A stretch of 64,000 bases of DNA from Mimachlamys varia (GCA_947623455.1 OX392545.1:20744001-20808000); one strand, 5' to 3'; numbered from the stretch's first letter, positions 23,414 to 36,594 are shown. The notes: a model not told the origin generated them from the sequence alone. Made by a program: numbers and translations.

Positions 23414-23963
23414 CATAATTATTGAATATCATTTTATATGGAGAGCCAGGAAACAATTGATTTTAAGATTGGCGTATGCCTTTTTTGACACTTTTGAATC
23501 CCTGTTTATCATGAATGTTTACGTTGGTAAATTAATATAGTTTTATTGATCCTCAGTATGAATTGACGTCCTGTTGAAACTCTGGTAACTATGACGAGAT
23601 CTAGCTGCGGTCAAAGTTTTTTGTCTATACCGGACATGTTTAGTATTGTGACAAAGAAAACCTTCAAGATAACATGAATTGACGTCTTATTGACACTCTG
23701 GTAACTATGACGACATCTAGCTGCGGTCAATGTTTTATATTTATACCGGACATGTTCAGTATTGTGACAAAGAACATCATTAACTAGGTTGGCATACGTT
23801 AATGCACTCATTCAAATTCATGTTTACATTTTAGACATGTTTATTTGTCTACATTAATGTACATATTGATACATAACATGATTTTTGTTCCGTCAGAATC
23901 GACGACATATTACTAATAATTAATATATTTGGAAACGTGAGTGGAAGTATATAAATATATAGA
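23414..23963. other. Intronic, small direct duplication
   Basis: Contains an approximately 110-bp direct duplication (about 23555-23660 and 23674-23775) sharing AATTGACGTC, CTCTGGTAACTATGACGA, CTAGCTGCGGTCAA and ACCGGACATGTT. Nothing else recognised. Confidence 0.6.
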
Positions 23964-24130
23964 GGTTACAGAACGAGTGGTTGTTGGATACGGAATTTAT
24001 TTCACTCGAGTTAATTATTTTTTAAAGTTACAAAAGACACGAGCTTTAACGAGTGTCTTTTGTAACTTTTAAAACATAATTAACGAGAGTGAAATAAATT
24101 CCATATTCAATAACCACGAGTCGTGTGACC
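23964..24130. repeat. Foldback element
   Basis: Arms of about 70 nt carry GGAATTTATTTCACTC and ACAAAAGACAC with their reverse complements GAGTGAAATAAATTCC and GTGTCTTTTGT, around the centre CGAGCTTTAACGAG. MITE-like, non-coding. Confidence 0.8.
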
Positions 24131-24567
24131 TGTTTCTACCACAATGACATTTAGTTGGCAGTTGCAGTGTTGTTTTCTGGGGTGAATCGTGGATTTGCGG
24201 GAAATCACATCATCTCGAATACATTCCCACTAGTGGTATATAACATATATTTATCCAACAGTCAACACGTTTATATAATGGTCTGAGAGTGAAATAACAC
24301 AGGGTATTGTGGTAGAAAATTAATTATCCAATCTAGTAAAATCAACTGAAAACCGTAGATGAATTACGTGTAAATGTTTATACGGTGTATCTGTACACTG
24401 ATAAGTCGTAAGACCTAAAGTCAATAAAGAACTTGAACTTGAAAATCATTGTGATACATGATGCAATTCAGATGCAACAATACACCAAAACATGTAAACA
24501 CAAGACACAGTACGATAAAGTGTATTTTAGGATTGAACCCTGTTTTGTTGAGGTATATGGGGTATAA

Positions 24568-24633
24568 ACCTCAAAATGAGAACCGAGTCATCATTGTCAA
24601 TCACAACAATTAAACACACTAATAAGCAAACTC
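24568..24633 (-). repeat. Short retroelement tail fragment
   Basis: Matches part of the tail in the copy at 22818-23413 (CCTCAAAATGAGAACCGAGT then AAACACACTAA), same orientation. Only about 65 bp remain. Confidence 0.6.
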
Positions 24634-24944
24634 AACTGTTATAATTTGAACGCCTCTCTATAACATACAAGACCTATCGAATTTAAGATTTTATTAAATA
24701 ATTAAGTATTATGTTATGTACATTAATGAACAGTGTGAGGTCACTCTCCATTGTGCTCTAATTATATTAAGATAAGGTCATAGTGTATTGTTAAGATAGG
24801 TTAAGTACTGTTTACTGTATACGGAAACAGAAAATGTATCCGTAATCCTCATGTGTAATGGAGTTATTTTTTTTTGGGGGGGGGGGGGGGGGGTCTTATG
24901 GCTAATAAAATAAGAAACTACATTAGTTTTTCTCAGAATAAGTT

Positions 24945-25300
24945 TACGAAGACTATGGGCAAGTTTTATGGTCGCCATCTTGATCTCATCGAGACATATT
25001 CTGTATCTTTGTGTGATATGAAGATGGATGTGTTTTAGTTTGCTTATTAGTATGCTTACTTGTTGTGATTGAAAATGATGACTCGGTTCTTCTTTTGAGG
25101 ATTGATGCTTACTTGGATGTGACCAAGATTCACATGGCGGGTGCCGTTGATGAAGCATTTCCGAAAAACCTGGTCTTATTCTTTTTTACTTTTACGAGGG
25201 TCTCCGTGTAAATCTTTCTTTTGATCCTATTTCGCCTCTAGTTTAATCGGTTTTGAGTTCGGATTATGGTTTTGTTTGCGCTTTAGTATACTTTTATATA
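24945..25300 (+). pseudogene. Retroelement C-terminus and 3' tail
   Basis: Plus strand reads KTMGKFYGRHLDLIETYSVS and SLCDMKMDVF, then stop, and the shared tail through GGATTATGGTTTTG. This copy shows most clearly where the ORF stops and the 3' tail begins. A G-tract of about 18 lies just upstream at 24877-24895. Confidence 0.75.
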
Positions 25301-25392
25301 CTTTAAATTGAAATCATCAAACTATCTTGTTTTGAATTGTATAATACTGTGATATGATTAAAGGTAATCGAATTAAAATGTTTCGGTGAGCT

Positions 25393-25672
25393 GTACAAGA
25401 TCACGTAACACACATATGCTGCACCTTTTAAATTTAGTAATAGATACATGTACAATATGCCGAAAAATGCATCATACAATTGTATGGTCCTCTTACGACT
25501 CTTCAGCTATGCTAGGTGCCAAAAGTTGGGAATCCAAAATTTCTTAAACTAATGTAGAAGCAGAAGGGTCAGGTGCGTAAAACCCCTTTAATTTATGAAT
25601 TAAGAAGTACAATTAAACTAGTTCTGTATAATTTCAAATCTACGAAATGTTTATATTAAGTACCGTGCCACT
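25393..25672 (+). repeat. Dispersed repeat, copy 2 of 2
   Basis: Same-orientation relative of 3325-3602. Lies in the first intron of the lectin gene close to its first coding exon. Confidence 0.75.
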
Positions 25673-25995
25673 AATCAAATGAGATAACTGTGGCTATGGA
25701 GGCTCCGGCAAACCTTGGGGACTAAAAAAAATCAATGTCACATATAATTTTAACATAAACATATTATAACTAGAATATTTTGTCAAAGATATGCAGTAAT
25801 GTGTTTTGAAATTAGAATACCAACATAAAAAGACGAAACCATTCGTGGTATTCAAAACGAATTTCAAATCTATTTTGAACACCACTGGCCGACTAAGCAA
25901 ACACACCATGATTAACCACATACCCAGTATGTATTGGACTGCGGGGAGGAATATTCCAGGAATTATGAAAATATAGTGGTAGTAAAACAACTTAC

Positions 25996-26020
25996 CTGTA
26001 CACAGAAGTCGGGTATCCAT
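25996..26020 (-). CDS. Lectin gene, first coding exon
   Basis: A 25-nt exon: ATG, then codons reading MDTRLLCT plus one base, followed by a strong GTAAGT donor. Joined to 17170-17433 it gives MDTRLLCTGFALCILFPYI, a convincing secretory signal peptide that neither exon shows alone. The split codon (G/GT, glycine) restores the frame. The start is chosen because it is the only ATG upstream of the donor in frame. The bases upstream (26021 onward on the minus strand) must hold the 5' UTR and promoter; an AAATATATT box about 120 bp upstream is a weak TATA candidate. Confidence 0.8.
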
Positions 26021-27020
26021 CGTCAGCTGTAGTCCGGTATGTAAGGAGTACTAAGTATACAAGAGCAGAAAACTGAGACAGGTGGGCCCTGCTGTTGTAC
26101 ACAGAGGGTCTATAGATTATTTCTAAGCTTGTCGAATATATTTAATGCGCGAACTACCAAGAGAAAAAATCACGCCTCAGAATATTTGCGGCATTTATTA
26201 AATAAATATTAATATGAGAAAATGAATCTATATTCAGCAAAAAAATATTAATGTTCATCGATTTTGTGCGTCACATTAATGAACCAATCGCTTCAATCAG
26301 TGTGATTCCTTTGAACATTATCTATACGACATATTCGCTCAGCATGTTGTGAACATGGTTATACCGTGACGCTTGAGAGTTGTAGTAGTAAATGGTCAAA
26401 TGGGAAATAACTCTTTTTGTTAAAATTCAATTCCTTGTTGGGAAGTCTTTTGTAATAAAGTACAGAATTGAATAAAATGTTAAGAAGAGAGATGTCGTGT
26501 TTTGTACGTTACCCTGCCAAGAGCTCTGCAAGAAAACAAATATACCCTCTCAAACATCACAAGCATAATGATATTGTGCTTTGTAAACTAATCATTATGT
26601 TAGTGTTGACTCGAGTTACGTCCCTTGGACTGCGTTGAAATCATTAAGCACTCGGAGTAGAATTTGTCCGCCATATTGTTACATCACGGTCGGAGGAGTG
26701 ACTTGAGTACTAGAACAACACTATTTCGTTTTGGACACCATCGTCAAGATGCGAATAGAGCCATGGGTGTCTGATATGGCCTATGGATAGGTTTCTTGCA
26801 AAAAATACGTATTCTCTGTATAGTGATCGTATGGACAAATGGCGGTAATTTGTAACTAAATTTTATGAAGCGTTGGCAAGGTTTTGCAATCTTTCAGCCA
26901 ATATGCATGCTTATGTTGTTATATTCAGTCCTTTGATACGATAAAATAAAGGCTATAACGTACTGCGTAAATCAATCAGTCTTCAACCGGGACGGGAAAC
27001 TAAACGAGATAGTTACAGAA
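26021..27020. other. Putative lectin promoter region
   Basis: About 1 kb between the lectin start codon and the 35-bp satellite. No other exon, SINE or named repeat is visible. It should contain the lectin promoter on the minus strand, but I cannot place a start site with confidence. Confidence 0.4.
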
Positions 27021-30000
27021 ACGGGACAGTACCCGGAATGGGGAAGTACCCACAACCGGGACAGTACCCGGAATGGGGAAGTACCAACAACCGGGACAGT
27101 ACCCGGAATGGGGAAGTACCAACAACCGGGACAGTACCCGGAATGGGGAAGTACCAACAACCGGGACAGTACCCGGAATGGGGAAGTACTAACAACCGGG
27201 ACAGTACCCGGAATGGGGAAGTACCCACAACCGGGACAGTACCCGGAATGAGGAAGTACTAACAACCGGGACAATACCCGGAATGGGGAAGTACCCAAAA
27301 CAGGACAGTACCAGGAAAGAGGAAGTACCCACAACCGGGACAGTACCGAAATGGGGAAGTACCCACAACCGGGACAACACCCGGAATGGGGAAGTACAAA
27401 CAACCGGGACAGTACCCAGAATGGGGAAGTACCAACAACCGGGACAGTACCCGGAATGGGGAAGTACCAACAACTGGTACAGTACCCGGAATGGGGAAGT
27501 ACCCACAACCGGGACAGTACCCGTAATTGGGAAGTACCAACAACTGGGACAGTACCCGGAATGGGGAAGTACCCACAACCGGGACACTACCCGGAATGGG
27601 GAAGTACTTACAATCGGGATAGTACCCGGAATGGGGAAGTACCAACAACCGGGACAGTACCCGGAATGGGGAAGTACCCACAACCTGGACAGTACCCGGA
27701 ATAGGGAAGTACCTACAACCGGGATAGTACCCGGAATGGGGAAGTACCCACAACCGGGACAGTGCCCGGAATGGGGACGTACCAACAACTGGGACAGTAC
27801 CCGGAATCGGGAAGTACCCACAACCGGGACAGTACCCGGAATCGGGAAGTACCCACAACCGGGACAGTGCCCGGAATGGGGGCGTACCAACAACTGGGAC
27901 AGTACCCGGAATGGGGAAGTACCCACAACCGGGACAGAACCCGGAATGGGGAAGTACCCACAACCGGGACAGTACCCGTAATTGGGAAGTACCAACAACT
28001 GGGACAGTACCCGGAATGGGGAAGTACCCACAACCGGGACAGTACCCAGAATGGGGAAGAACCAACAACCGGGACAGTACCCGGAATGGGGAAGTACCCA
28101 CAACCGGGACAGTACCCAGAATGGGGAAGTACCAACAACTGGGACAGTACCCGGAATGGGGAAGTACCCACAACCGGGACAGTACCCAGAATGGGGAAGT
28201 ACAAACAACCGGGACAGTACCCAGAATGGGGAAGTACCAACAACCGGGACAGTACCCGGAATGGGGAAGTACCAACAACTGGTACAGTACCCGGAATGGG
28301 GAAGTACCCACAACCGGGACAACACCCGGAATGGGGAAGTACAAACAACCGGGACAGTACCCAGAATGGGGAAGTACCAACAACCGGGACAGTACCCGGA
28401 ATGGGGAAGTACCAACAACTGGTACAGTACCCGGAATGGGGAAGTACCCACAACCGGGACAGTACCCGTAATTGGGAAGTACCAACAACTGGGACAGTAC
28501 CCGGAATGGGGAAGTACCCACAACCGGGACACTACCCGGAATGGGGAAGTACTTACAATCGGGATAGTACCCGGAATGGGGAAGTACCAACAACCGGGAC
28601 AGTACCCGGAATGGGGAAGTACCCACAACCTGGACAGTACCCGGAATAGGGAAGTACCTACAACCGGGATAGTACCCGGAATGGGGAAGTACCCACAACC
28701 GGGACAGTGCCCGGAATGGGGACGTACCAACAACTGGGACAGTACCCGGAATCGGGAAGTACCCACAACCGGGACAGTACCCGGAATCGGGAAGTACCCA
28801 CAACCGGGACAGTGCCCGGAATGGGGACGTACCAACAACTGGGACAGTACCCGGAATGGGGAAGTACCCACAACCGGGACAGAACCCGGAATGGGGAAGT
28901 ACCCACAACCGGGACAGTACCCGTAATTGGGAAGTACCAACAACTGGGACATTACCCGGAATGGGGAAGTACCCACAACCGGGACAGTACCCAGAATGGG
29001 GAAGAACCAACAACCGGGACAGTACCCGGAATGGGGAAGTACCCACAACCGGGACAGTACCCAGAATGGGGAAGTACCAACAACTGGGACAGTACCCGGA
29101 ATGGGGAAGTACCCACAACCGGGACAGTACCCAGAATGGGGAAGTACCCACAACCGGGACAGTACCCGTAATGGGGAAGTACCCACAACCGGGACAGTAC
29201 CCAGAATTGGGAAGTACCAACAACTGGGACAATACCCGGAATGGGGAAGTACCCACAAACGGGACAGTACCCAGAATGGGGAAGTACCCACAACCGGGAC
29301 AGGACCCAGAATGGGGAAGTACCCACAACCGGGACAGTACCCGGAATGGGGAAGTACCCACAACCGGGACAGTACCCAGAATGGGGAAGTACCCACAACC
29401 GGGACAGTACCCAGAATGGGGAAGTACCCACAACCGGGACAGTACCCAGAATGGGGAAGTACCAACAACTGGGACAGTACCCGGAATGGGGAAGTACCCA
29501 CAACCGGGACAGTACCCAGAATGGGGAAGTACCCACAACCGGGACAGTACCCGGAATGGGGAAGTACCCACAACCGGGACAGTACCCGGAATAGGGAAGT
29601 TCCAACAACTGGGACAGTACCCGGAATGGGGAAGTACCCACAACCGGGACGGTACCCGGAATGAGGAAGTACCCACAACCGGGACAGTACCCGGAATGGG
29701 GAAGTACCAACAACTGGGACAGTACCCGGAATGGGGAAGTATCCACAACCGGGACAGTACCCGGAATGGGGAAGTACCAACAACTGGGACAGTACCCGGA
29801 ATGGGGAAGTACCAACAACCGGGACAGTACCCGGAATAGGGAAGTACCCACAACTGGGGGGTTCCCGGAATGCGGAAGTACCAACAACCGGGACAGTGCC
29901 CGGAATGGGGAAGTACCAACAACTGGGACAGAACCCGGAATGGGGAAGTACCAACAACCGGGACAGTACCCGGAATGGGGAAATACCCACAACCGGGACA

Positions 30001-30189
30001 ATACCCGGAATGGGGAAGTACAAACAACCGGGACAGTACCAAGAATGGGGAGGTACTAACAACCGGGACAGTACCCGGAATGGGGAAGTACCCAAAACAG
30101 GACAGTACCAGGAAAGAGGAAGTACCCACAACCGGGACAGTACCGAAATGGGGAAGTACCCACAACCGGGACAACACCCGGAATGGGGA

Positions 30190-32450
30190 AGTACAAACAA
30201 CCGGGACAGTACCCAGAATGGGGAAGTACCAACAACCGGGACAGTACCCGGAATGGGGAAGTACCAACAACTGGTACAGTACCTGGAATGGGGAAGTATC
30301 CACAACCGGGACAGTACCCGTAATTGGGAAGTACCAACAACTGGGACAGTACCCGGAATGGGGAAGTACCCACAACCGGGACACTACCCGGAATGGGGAA
30401 GTACCTACAACCGGGATAGTACCCGGAATGAGGAAGTACCAACAACCGGGACAGTACCCGGAATGGGGAAGTACTTACAATCGGGATAGTACCCGGAATG
30501 GGGAAGTACCAACAACCGGGACAGTACCCGGAATGGGGAAGTACCCACAACCGGGACAGTACCCGGAATAGGGAAGTACCTACAACCGGGATAGAACCCG
30601 GAATGGGGAAGTACCCACAACCGGGACGGTACCCGGAATGAGGAAGTACCCACAACCGGGACAGTACCCGGAATGGGGAAGTACCAACAACTGGGACAGT
30701 ACCCGGAATGGGGAAGTACCCACAACCGGGACAGTACCCGGAATGGGGAAGTACCAACAACTGGGACAGTACCCGGAATGGGGAAGTACCAACAACCGGG
30801 ACAGTACCCGGAATAGGGAAGTACCCACAACCGGGACAGTACTCGGAATGGGGAAGTACCAACAACTGGGGGGTTCCCGGAATGCGGAAGTACCAACAAC
30901 CGGGACAGTGCCCGGAATGGGGAAGTACCAACAACTGGGACAGAACCCGGAATGGGGAAGTACCAACAACCGGGACAGTACCCGGAATGGGGACAATACC
31001 CACAACCGGGACAATACCCGGAATGGGGAAGTACAAACAACCGGGACAGTACCAAGAATGGGGAGGTACCAACAACCGGGACAGTACCCGGATGGGGAAG
31101 TACAAACAACCGGGACAGTACCCAGAATGGGGAAGTACCAACAACCGGGACAGTACCCGGAATGGGGAAGTACCAACAACTGGGACAGTACCCGGAAACG
31201 GGAAGTACCCGGAATGGGGAAGTACCTACAACCGGGATAGTACCCGGAATGGGGATGTACCAACGACCGGGACAGTACCCGGAATGGGGAAGTACCTACA
31301 ATCGGGATATTACCCGGAATGGGGAAGTACCAACAACCGGGACAGTACCCGGAATGGGGAAGTACCCACAACCGGGACAGTACCCGGAATGGGGAAGTAC
31401 CCACAACCGGGACAGTGCCCGGAATGGGGACGTACCAACAACTGGGACAGTACCCGGAATGGGGAAGTACCCACAACCGGGACAGTACCCGGAATGGGGA
31501 AGTACCCACAACCGGGACAGTACCCGTAATTGGGAAGTACCAACAACTGGGACAGTACCCGGAATGGGGAAGTACCCACAACCGGGACAGTACCCACAAC
31601 CGGGACAGTACCCAAAATGGGGAAGAACCAACAACCGGGACAGTACCCGGAATGGGGAAGTACCCACAACCGGGACAGTACCCAGAATGGGGAAGTACCA
31701 ACAACTGGGACAGTACCCAGAATGGGGAAGTACCCACAACCGGGACAGTACCCAGAATGGGGAAGTACCCACAACCGGGACAGTACCAGGAATGGGGAAG
31801 TACCCACAACCGGGACAGTACCCAGAATTGGGAAGTACCAACAACTGGGACAGTACCCGGAATGGGGAAGTACCCACAACCGGGACAGTACCCAGAATGG
31901 GGAAGTACCCACAACCGGGACAGTACCCAGAATGGGGAAGTACCCACAACCGGGACAGTACCCGGAATGGGGAAGTACCCACAACCGGGACAGTACCCAG
32001 AATGGGGAAGTACCCACAACCGGGACAGTACCCAGAATGGGGAAGTACCCACAACCGGGACAGTACCCAGAATGGGGAAGTACCAACAACTGGGACAGTA
32101 CCCGGAATGGGGAAGTACCCACAACCGGGACAGTACCCGGAATGGGGAAGTACCCACAACCGGGACAGTACCCGGAATGGGGAAGTACCCACAACCGGGA
32201 CAGTACCCGGAATGGGGAAGTACCAACAACTGGGACAGTACCCGGAATGGGGAAGTACCAACAACCGGCACAGTACCCGGAATGAGGAAGTACCCACAAC
32301 CGGGACAGTACCCGGAATGGGGAAGTACCAACAATCGGGACATTACCTGGAATGGGGAAGTACCCACAACCGGGACAGTACCCGGAATGGGAAAGTTCCC
32401 ACAACCGGGACAGTACTCGGAATAGGGAAGTACTAACAACCGGGACAGTA
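30190..32450. repeat. 2.3-kb higher-order unit, copy 1
   Basis: A block within the satellite whose variant order recurs 2,309 bp downstream. The offset drops to 2,291 bp past about 31600 because this copy has 18 extra bases (an extra CCCACAACCGGGACAGTA near 31585). Both copies share the same one-base deletion (CCCGGATGGGG at 31087 and 33396) and the ACTGGGGGGTTCCCGG variant. Confidence 0.85.
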
Positions 32451-32498
32451 CCCGGAATGGGGAAGTATCAACAACTGGGACAATACCCGGAATGGGGA

Positions 32499-34741
32499 AG
32501 TATCAACAACCGGGACAGTACCCAGAATGGGGAAGTACCAACAACCGGGACAGTACCCGGAATGGGGAAGTACCAACAACTGGTACAGTACCTGGAATGG
32601 GGAAGTATCCACAACCGGGACAGTACCCGTAATTGGGAAGTACCAACAACTGGGACAGTACCCGGAATGGGGAAGTACCCACAACCGGGACACTACCCGG
32701 AATGGGGAAGTACCTACAACCGGGATAGTACCCGGAATGAGGAAGTACCAACAACCGGGACAGTACCCGGAATGGGGAAGTACTTACAATCGGGATAGTA
32801 CCCGGAATGGGGAAGTACCAACAACCGGGACAGTACCCGGAATGGGGAAGTACCCACAACCGGGACAGTACCCGGAATAGGGAAGTACCTACAACCGGGA
32901 TAGAACCCGGAATGGGGAAGTACCCACAACCGGGACGGTACCCGGAATGAGGAAGTACCCACAACCGGGACAGTACCCGGAATGGGGAAGTACCAACAAC
33001 TGGGACAGTACCCGGAATGGGGAAGTACCCACAACCGGGACAGTACCCGGAATGGGGAAGTACCAACAACTGGGACAGTACCCGGAATGGGGAAGTACCA
33101 ACAACCGGGACAGTACCCGGAATAGGGAAGTACCCACAACCGGGACAGTACTCGGAATGGGGAAGTACCAACAACTGGGGGGTTCCCGGAATGCGGAAGT
33201 ACCAACAACCGGGACAGTGCCCGGAATGGGGAAGTACCAACAACTGGGACAGAACCCGGAATGGGGAAGTACCAACAACCGGGACAGTACCCGGAATGGG
33301 GACAATACCCACAACCGGGACAATACCCGGAATGGGGAAGTACAAACAACCGGGACAGTACCAAGAATGGGGAGGTACCAACAACCGGGACAGTACCCGG
33401 ATGGGGAAGTACAAACAACCGGGACAGTACCCAGAATGGGGAAGTACCAACAACCGGGACAGTACCCGGAATGGGGAAGTACCAACAACTGGGACAGTAC
33501 CCGGAAACGGGAAGTACCCGGAATGGGGAAGTACCTACAACCGGGATAGTACCCGGAATGGGGATGTACCAACGACCGGGACAGTACCCGGAATGGGGAA
33601 GTACCTACAATCGGGATATTACCCGGAATGGGGAAGTACCAACAACCGGGACAGTACCCGGAATGGGGAAGTACCCACAACCGGGACAGTACCCGGAATG
33701 GGGAAGTACCCACAACCGGGACAGTGCCCGGAATGGGGACGTACCAACAACTGGGACAGTACCCGGAATGGGGAAGTACCCACAACCGGGACAGTACCCG
33801 GAATGGGGAAGTACCCACAACCGGGACAGTACCCGTAATTGGGAAGTACCAACAACTGGGACAGTACCCGGAATGGGGAAGTACCCACAACCGGGACAGT
33901 ACCCAGAATGGGGAAGAACCAACAACCGGGACAGTACCCGGAATGGGGAAGTACCCACAACCGGGACAGTACCCAGAATGGGGAAGTACCAACAACTGGG
34001 ACAGTACCCAGAATGGGGAAGTACCCACAACCGGGACAGTACCCAGAATGGGGAAGTACCCACAACCGGGACAGTACCAGGAATGGGGAAGTACCCACAA
34101 CCGGGACAGTACCCAGAATTGGGAAGTACCAACAACTGGGACAGTACCCGGAATGGGGAAGTACCCACAACCGGGACAGTACCCAGAATGGGGAAGTACC
34201 CACAACCGGGACAGTACCCAGAATGGGGAAGTACCCACAACCGGGACAGTACCCGGAATGGGGAAGTACCCACAACCGGGACAGTACCCAGAATGGGGAA
34301 GTACCCACAACCGGGACAGTACCCAGAATGGGGAAGTACCCACAACCGGGACAGTACCCAGAATGGGGAAGTACCAACAACTGGGACAGTACCCGGAATG
34401 GGGAAGTACCCACAACCGGGACAGTACCCGGAATGGGGAAGTACCCACAACCGGGACAGTACCCGGAATGGGGAAGTACCCACAACCGGGACAGTACCCG
34501 GAATGGGGAAGTACCAACAACTGGGACAGTACCCGGAATGGGGAAGTACCAACAACCGGCACAGTACCCGGAATGAGGAAGTACCCACAACCGGGACAGT
34601 ACCCGGAATGGGGAAGTACCAACAATCGGGACATTACCTGGAATGGGGAAGTACCCACAACCGGGACAGTACCCGGAATGGGAAAGTTCCCACAACCGGG
34701 ACAGTACTCGGAATAGGGAAGTACTAACAACCGGGACAGTA
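32499..34741. repeat. 2.3-kb higher-order unit, copy 2
   Basis: Near-identical to 30190-32450 apart from the 18-bp indel. The closeness implies very recent duplication, gene conversion, or an assembly duplication. Confidence 0.85.
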
Positions 34742-35179
34742 CCCGGAATGGGGAAGTATCAACAACTGGGACAATACCCGGAATGGGGAAGTATCAACAA
34801 CTGGGACAGTAACCGGAATGGGGAAGTACCCACAACCGGGACAGTACCTGGAATAGGGAAGTACCCACAACCGGGACAGTACCCGGAATGGGGAAGTATC
34901 AACAACTGGGACAGTACCAACAACCGGGACAGTACCCGGAATCGGGAAGAACCGGGCTTACCAGAACAGGGGCAGGACCAAAACGGGAGAGTACCTTAAA
35001 TAGGTCACTGCCAAAATACCAAGACAATTCCAAAAAACGGTAACAATTTATATCGATCAAAAGGTAACCACATGGGATGCAGGGGTTGTTCGTTCCTCTA
35101 GTCGTCTTACAAATTCAATATTCAGAGGAAGTGTTGTTTTCCTGCCCAATCAACTCCATCAACCCGGAAAGAGTATATA

Positions 35180-35840
35180 CTGGTCTGGGATGGGTGTTCC
35201 AGTATTTTGTGCTGAAGCATTCAAGTGAGGTGGCACTATAAAATGTGCCGTTGAAGGCACGGTCCCACTACCAATAGAGCACACTACATCTCCAGAATAA
35301 CTTAAGGGAAGTATCCAATAAACTGGGGTGTGTGTTGGTGTATGTAGGCTGTACCATTCCAGTGATGTGACGCTATATGTGACACCGTTAAAAGCACGGT
35401 CTTGTATCAAATAGAACACACTACATCTCCAACAATACCTTAAGGGATGTGTGCAATAAACTGGGGTGGGTGTCGGTGTATTTCGGCTGTACTATTCCAG
35501 TGAGGTGATGCTATACGTGACACCGTTAGAAGCACGGTCTTGTATCGAATAGAACACACTACATCTCCGACAATAACTTAAGGGATGTGTGCAATAAACT
35601 GGGGTGGGTGTCGGTATATTTCGGCTGTACTATTCCAGTGAGGTGATGCTATACGTGATACCGTTAGAAGCACGGTCTTGTATCGAATAGAACACAATAC
35701 ATATCAACAATAACTTAAGGGATGTGTGCAATAAACTGGGGTGTGTGTTGGTGTTTTTCGATTGTGCTATTCCAGTGAGGTGATCCGAGAGGCACGGTCT
35801 TGTAACAAATAGAACACACTACATCTCCGACACAGACCCA
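35180..35840. repeat. 138-bp tandem repeat, about 5 units
   Basis: Spacing of the AAGGGATGTGTGCAATAAAC box is 138 then 137 bp. Other shared boxes: GGGGTGGGTGTCGGTGTATT, CTATTCCAGTGAGGTGATG, AAGCACGGTCTTGTATC and AGAACACACTACATCTCC. The first unit is the most diverged. 138 is 46 codons and an 86-codon minus frame spans 35159-35419, but no domain is recognised. Confidence 0.85.
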
Positions 35841-36244
35841 GGCATACGCCCATAGGGAGCCATTCCTAAAACTATATTGAATAATGGATATAGGTGTTAA
35901 TTGTATTGCTTTTTTACATTGAATATCTTGGTACTTAAGGACGCATTAAAGTAACTTATTTCAGCTAGAGCGCTAAATCAGATGGTGTATATTTACATCC
36001 ATAATTCATTAAAACGGGGACAAGACATGTCTTAATGAAAAATGACGAATAGCATAGAAACTGGTAATGTGGTAAAACTGAATTCGGATTTTTTAGTGAC
36101 TTTAGATTTAATAGATATACAAATACCTCAGTGTGTAAAAAACATTTTATTAACTCGATCAGGCTGGTGACCTTTTTGATTCAAAGTACAACATAAAAAA
36201 GGTGTATATATAACATATAAACAACAATGTCTACATACAAATAC
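35841..36244. other. Intergenic, nothing recognised
   Basis: AT-rich sequence between the 138-bp repeat and a hairpin; no exon or repeat supported. Confidence 0.5.
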
Positions 36245-36309
36245 GGATTGAAAGTCATTTTTTTTAACTTTCATAGCACTATGAAAGTTAAAAAAATGAC
36301 TTTCAATCC
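36245..36309. repeat. Compact hairpin element
   Basis: Nearly perfect palindrome: GGATTGAAAGTCATTTTTTT ... AACTTTCATAG / CTATGAAAGTT ... ATGACTTTCAATCC with almost no loop. The stem is about 30 bp. Confidence 0.85.
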
Positions 36310-36594
36310 ATATATTTACATATTTACTATAACACAGCTACTGTATTCCATTTATATGTTTTCCAAATAATTAGTTTATTAGCTACGCTTCTATAGGCGT
36401 CGTCATTTCAACGACATTGGCGGAACAGCCCAGCTTGATTTGGCGCCAATGATAATGACGAGTCATTTGAGCGTTTGACACAAGGGCAATCTCCATGTTA
36501 TTCGAAGCGGCGCGAAAAGACTCTCATTGAACAAGCTTGATCTATGACGTCATATTTAAACCACATGCTACGTCTCGAGAACCATTGCTTTCAT

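Larger units (their letters stand above)
27021..34955. repeat. 35-bp satellite array, about 227 units
   Basis: One uninterrupted array with unit GGGGAAGTACCCACAACCGG followed by GACAGTACCCGGAAT. Subtypes differ at a few sites (CCACAACCGG / CAACAACTGG / CAACAACCGG; CCCGGAAT / CCCAGAAT / CCCGTAAT). The period is 35, not a multiple of three, and the unit has no stop in several frames on both strands, producing open frames up to about 1,040 codons with 35-residue repeats. Each consensus unit carries two CCGG sites. Higher-order copies of about 945 bp, 2.3 kb and 2.8 kb are visible. I regard it as non-coding satellite. Confidence 0.95.

Noticed and set aside
27189..30384. Two overlapping minus-strand frames of about 1,040 codons and many plus-strand frames of 200-500 codons
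   Set aside because: They arise because the 35-bp unit lacks stops. Several frames on both strands are open at once, the period is not a multiple of three, and no unique domain, signal or splice site frames them.
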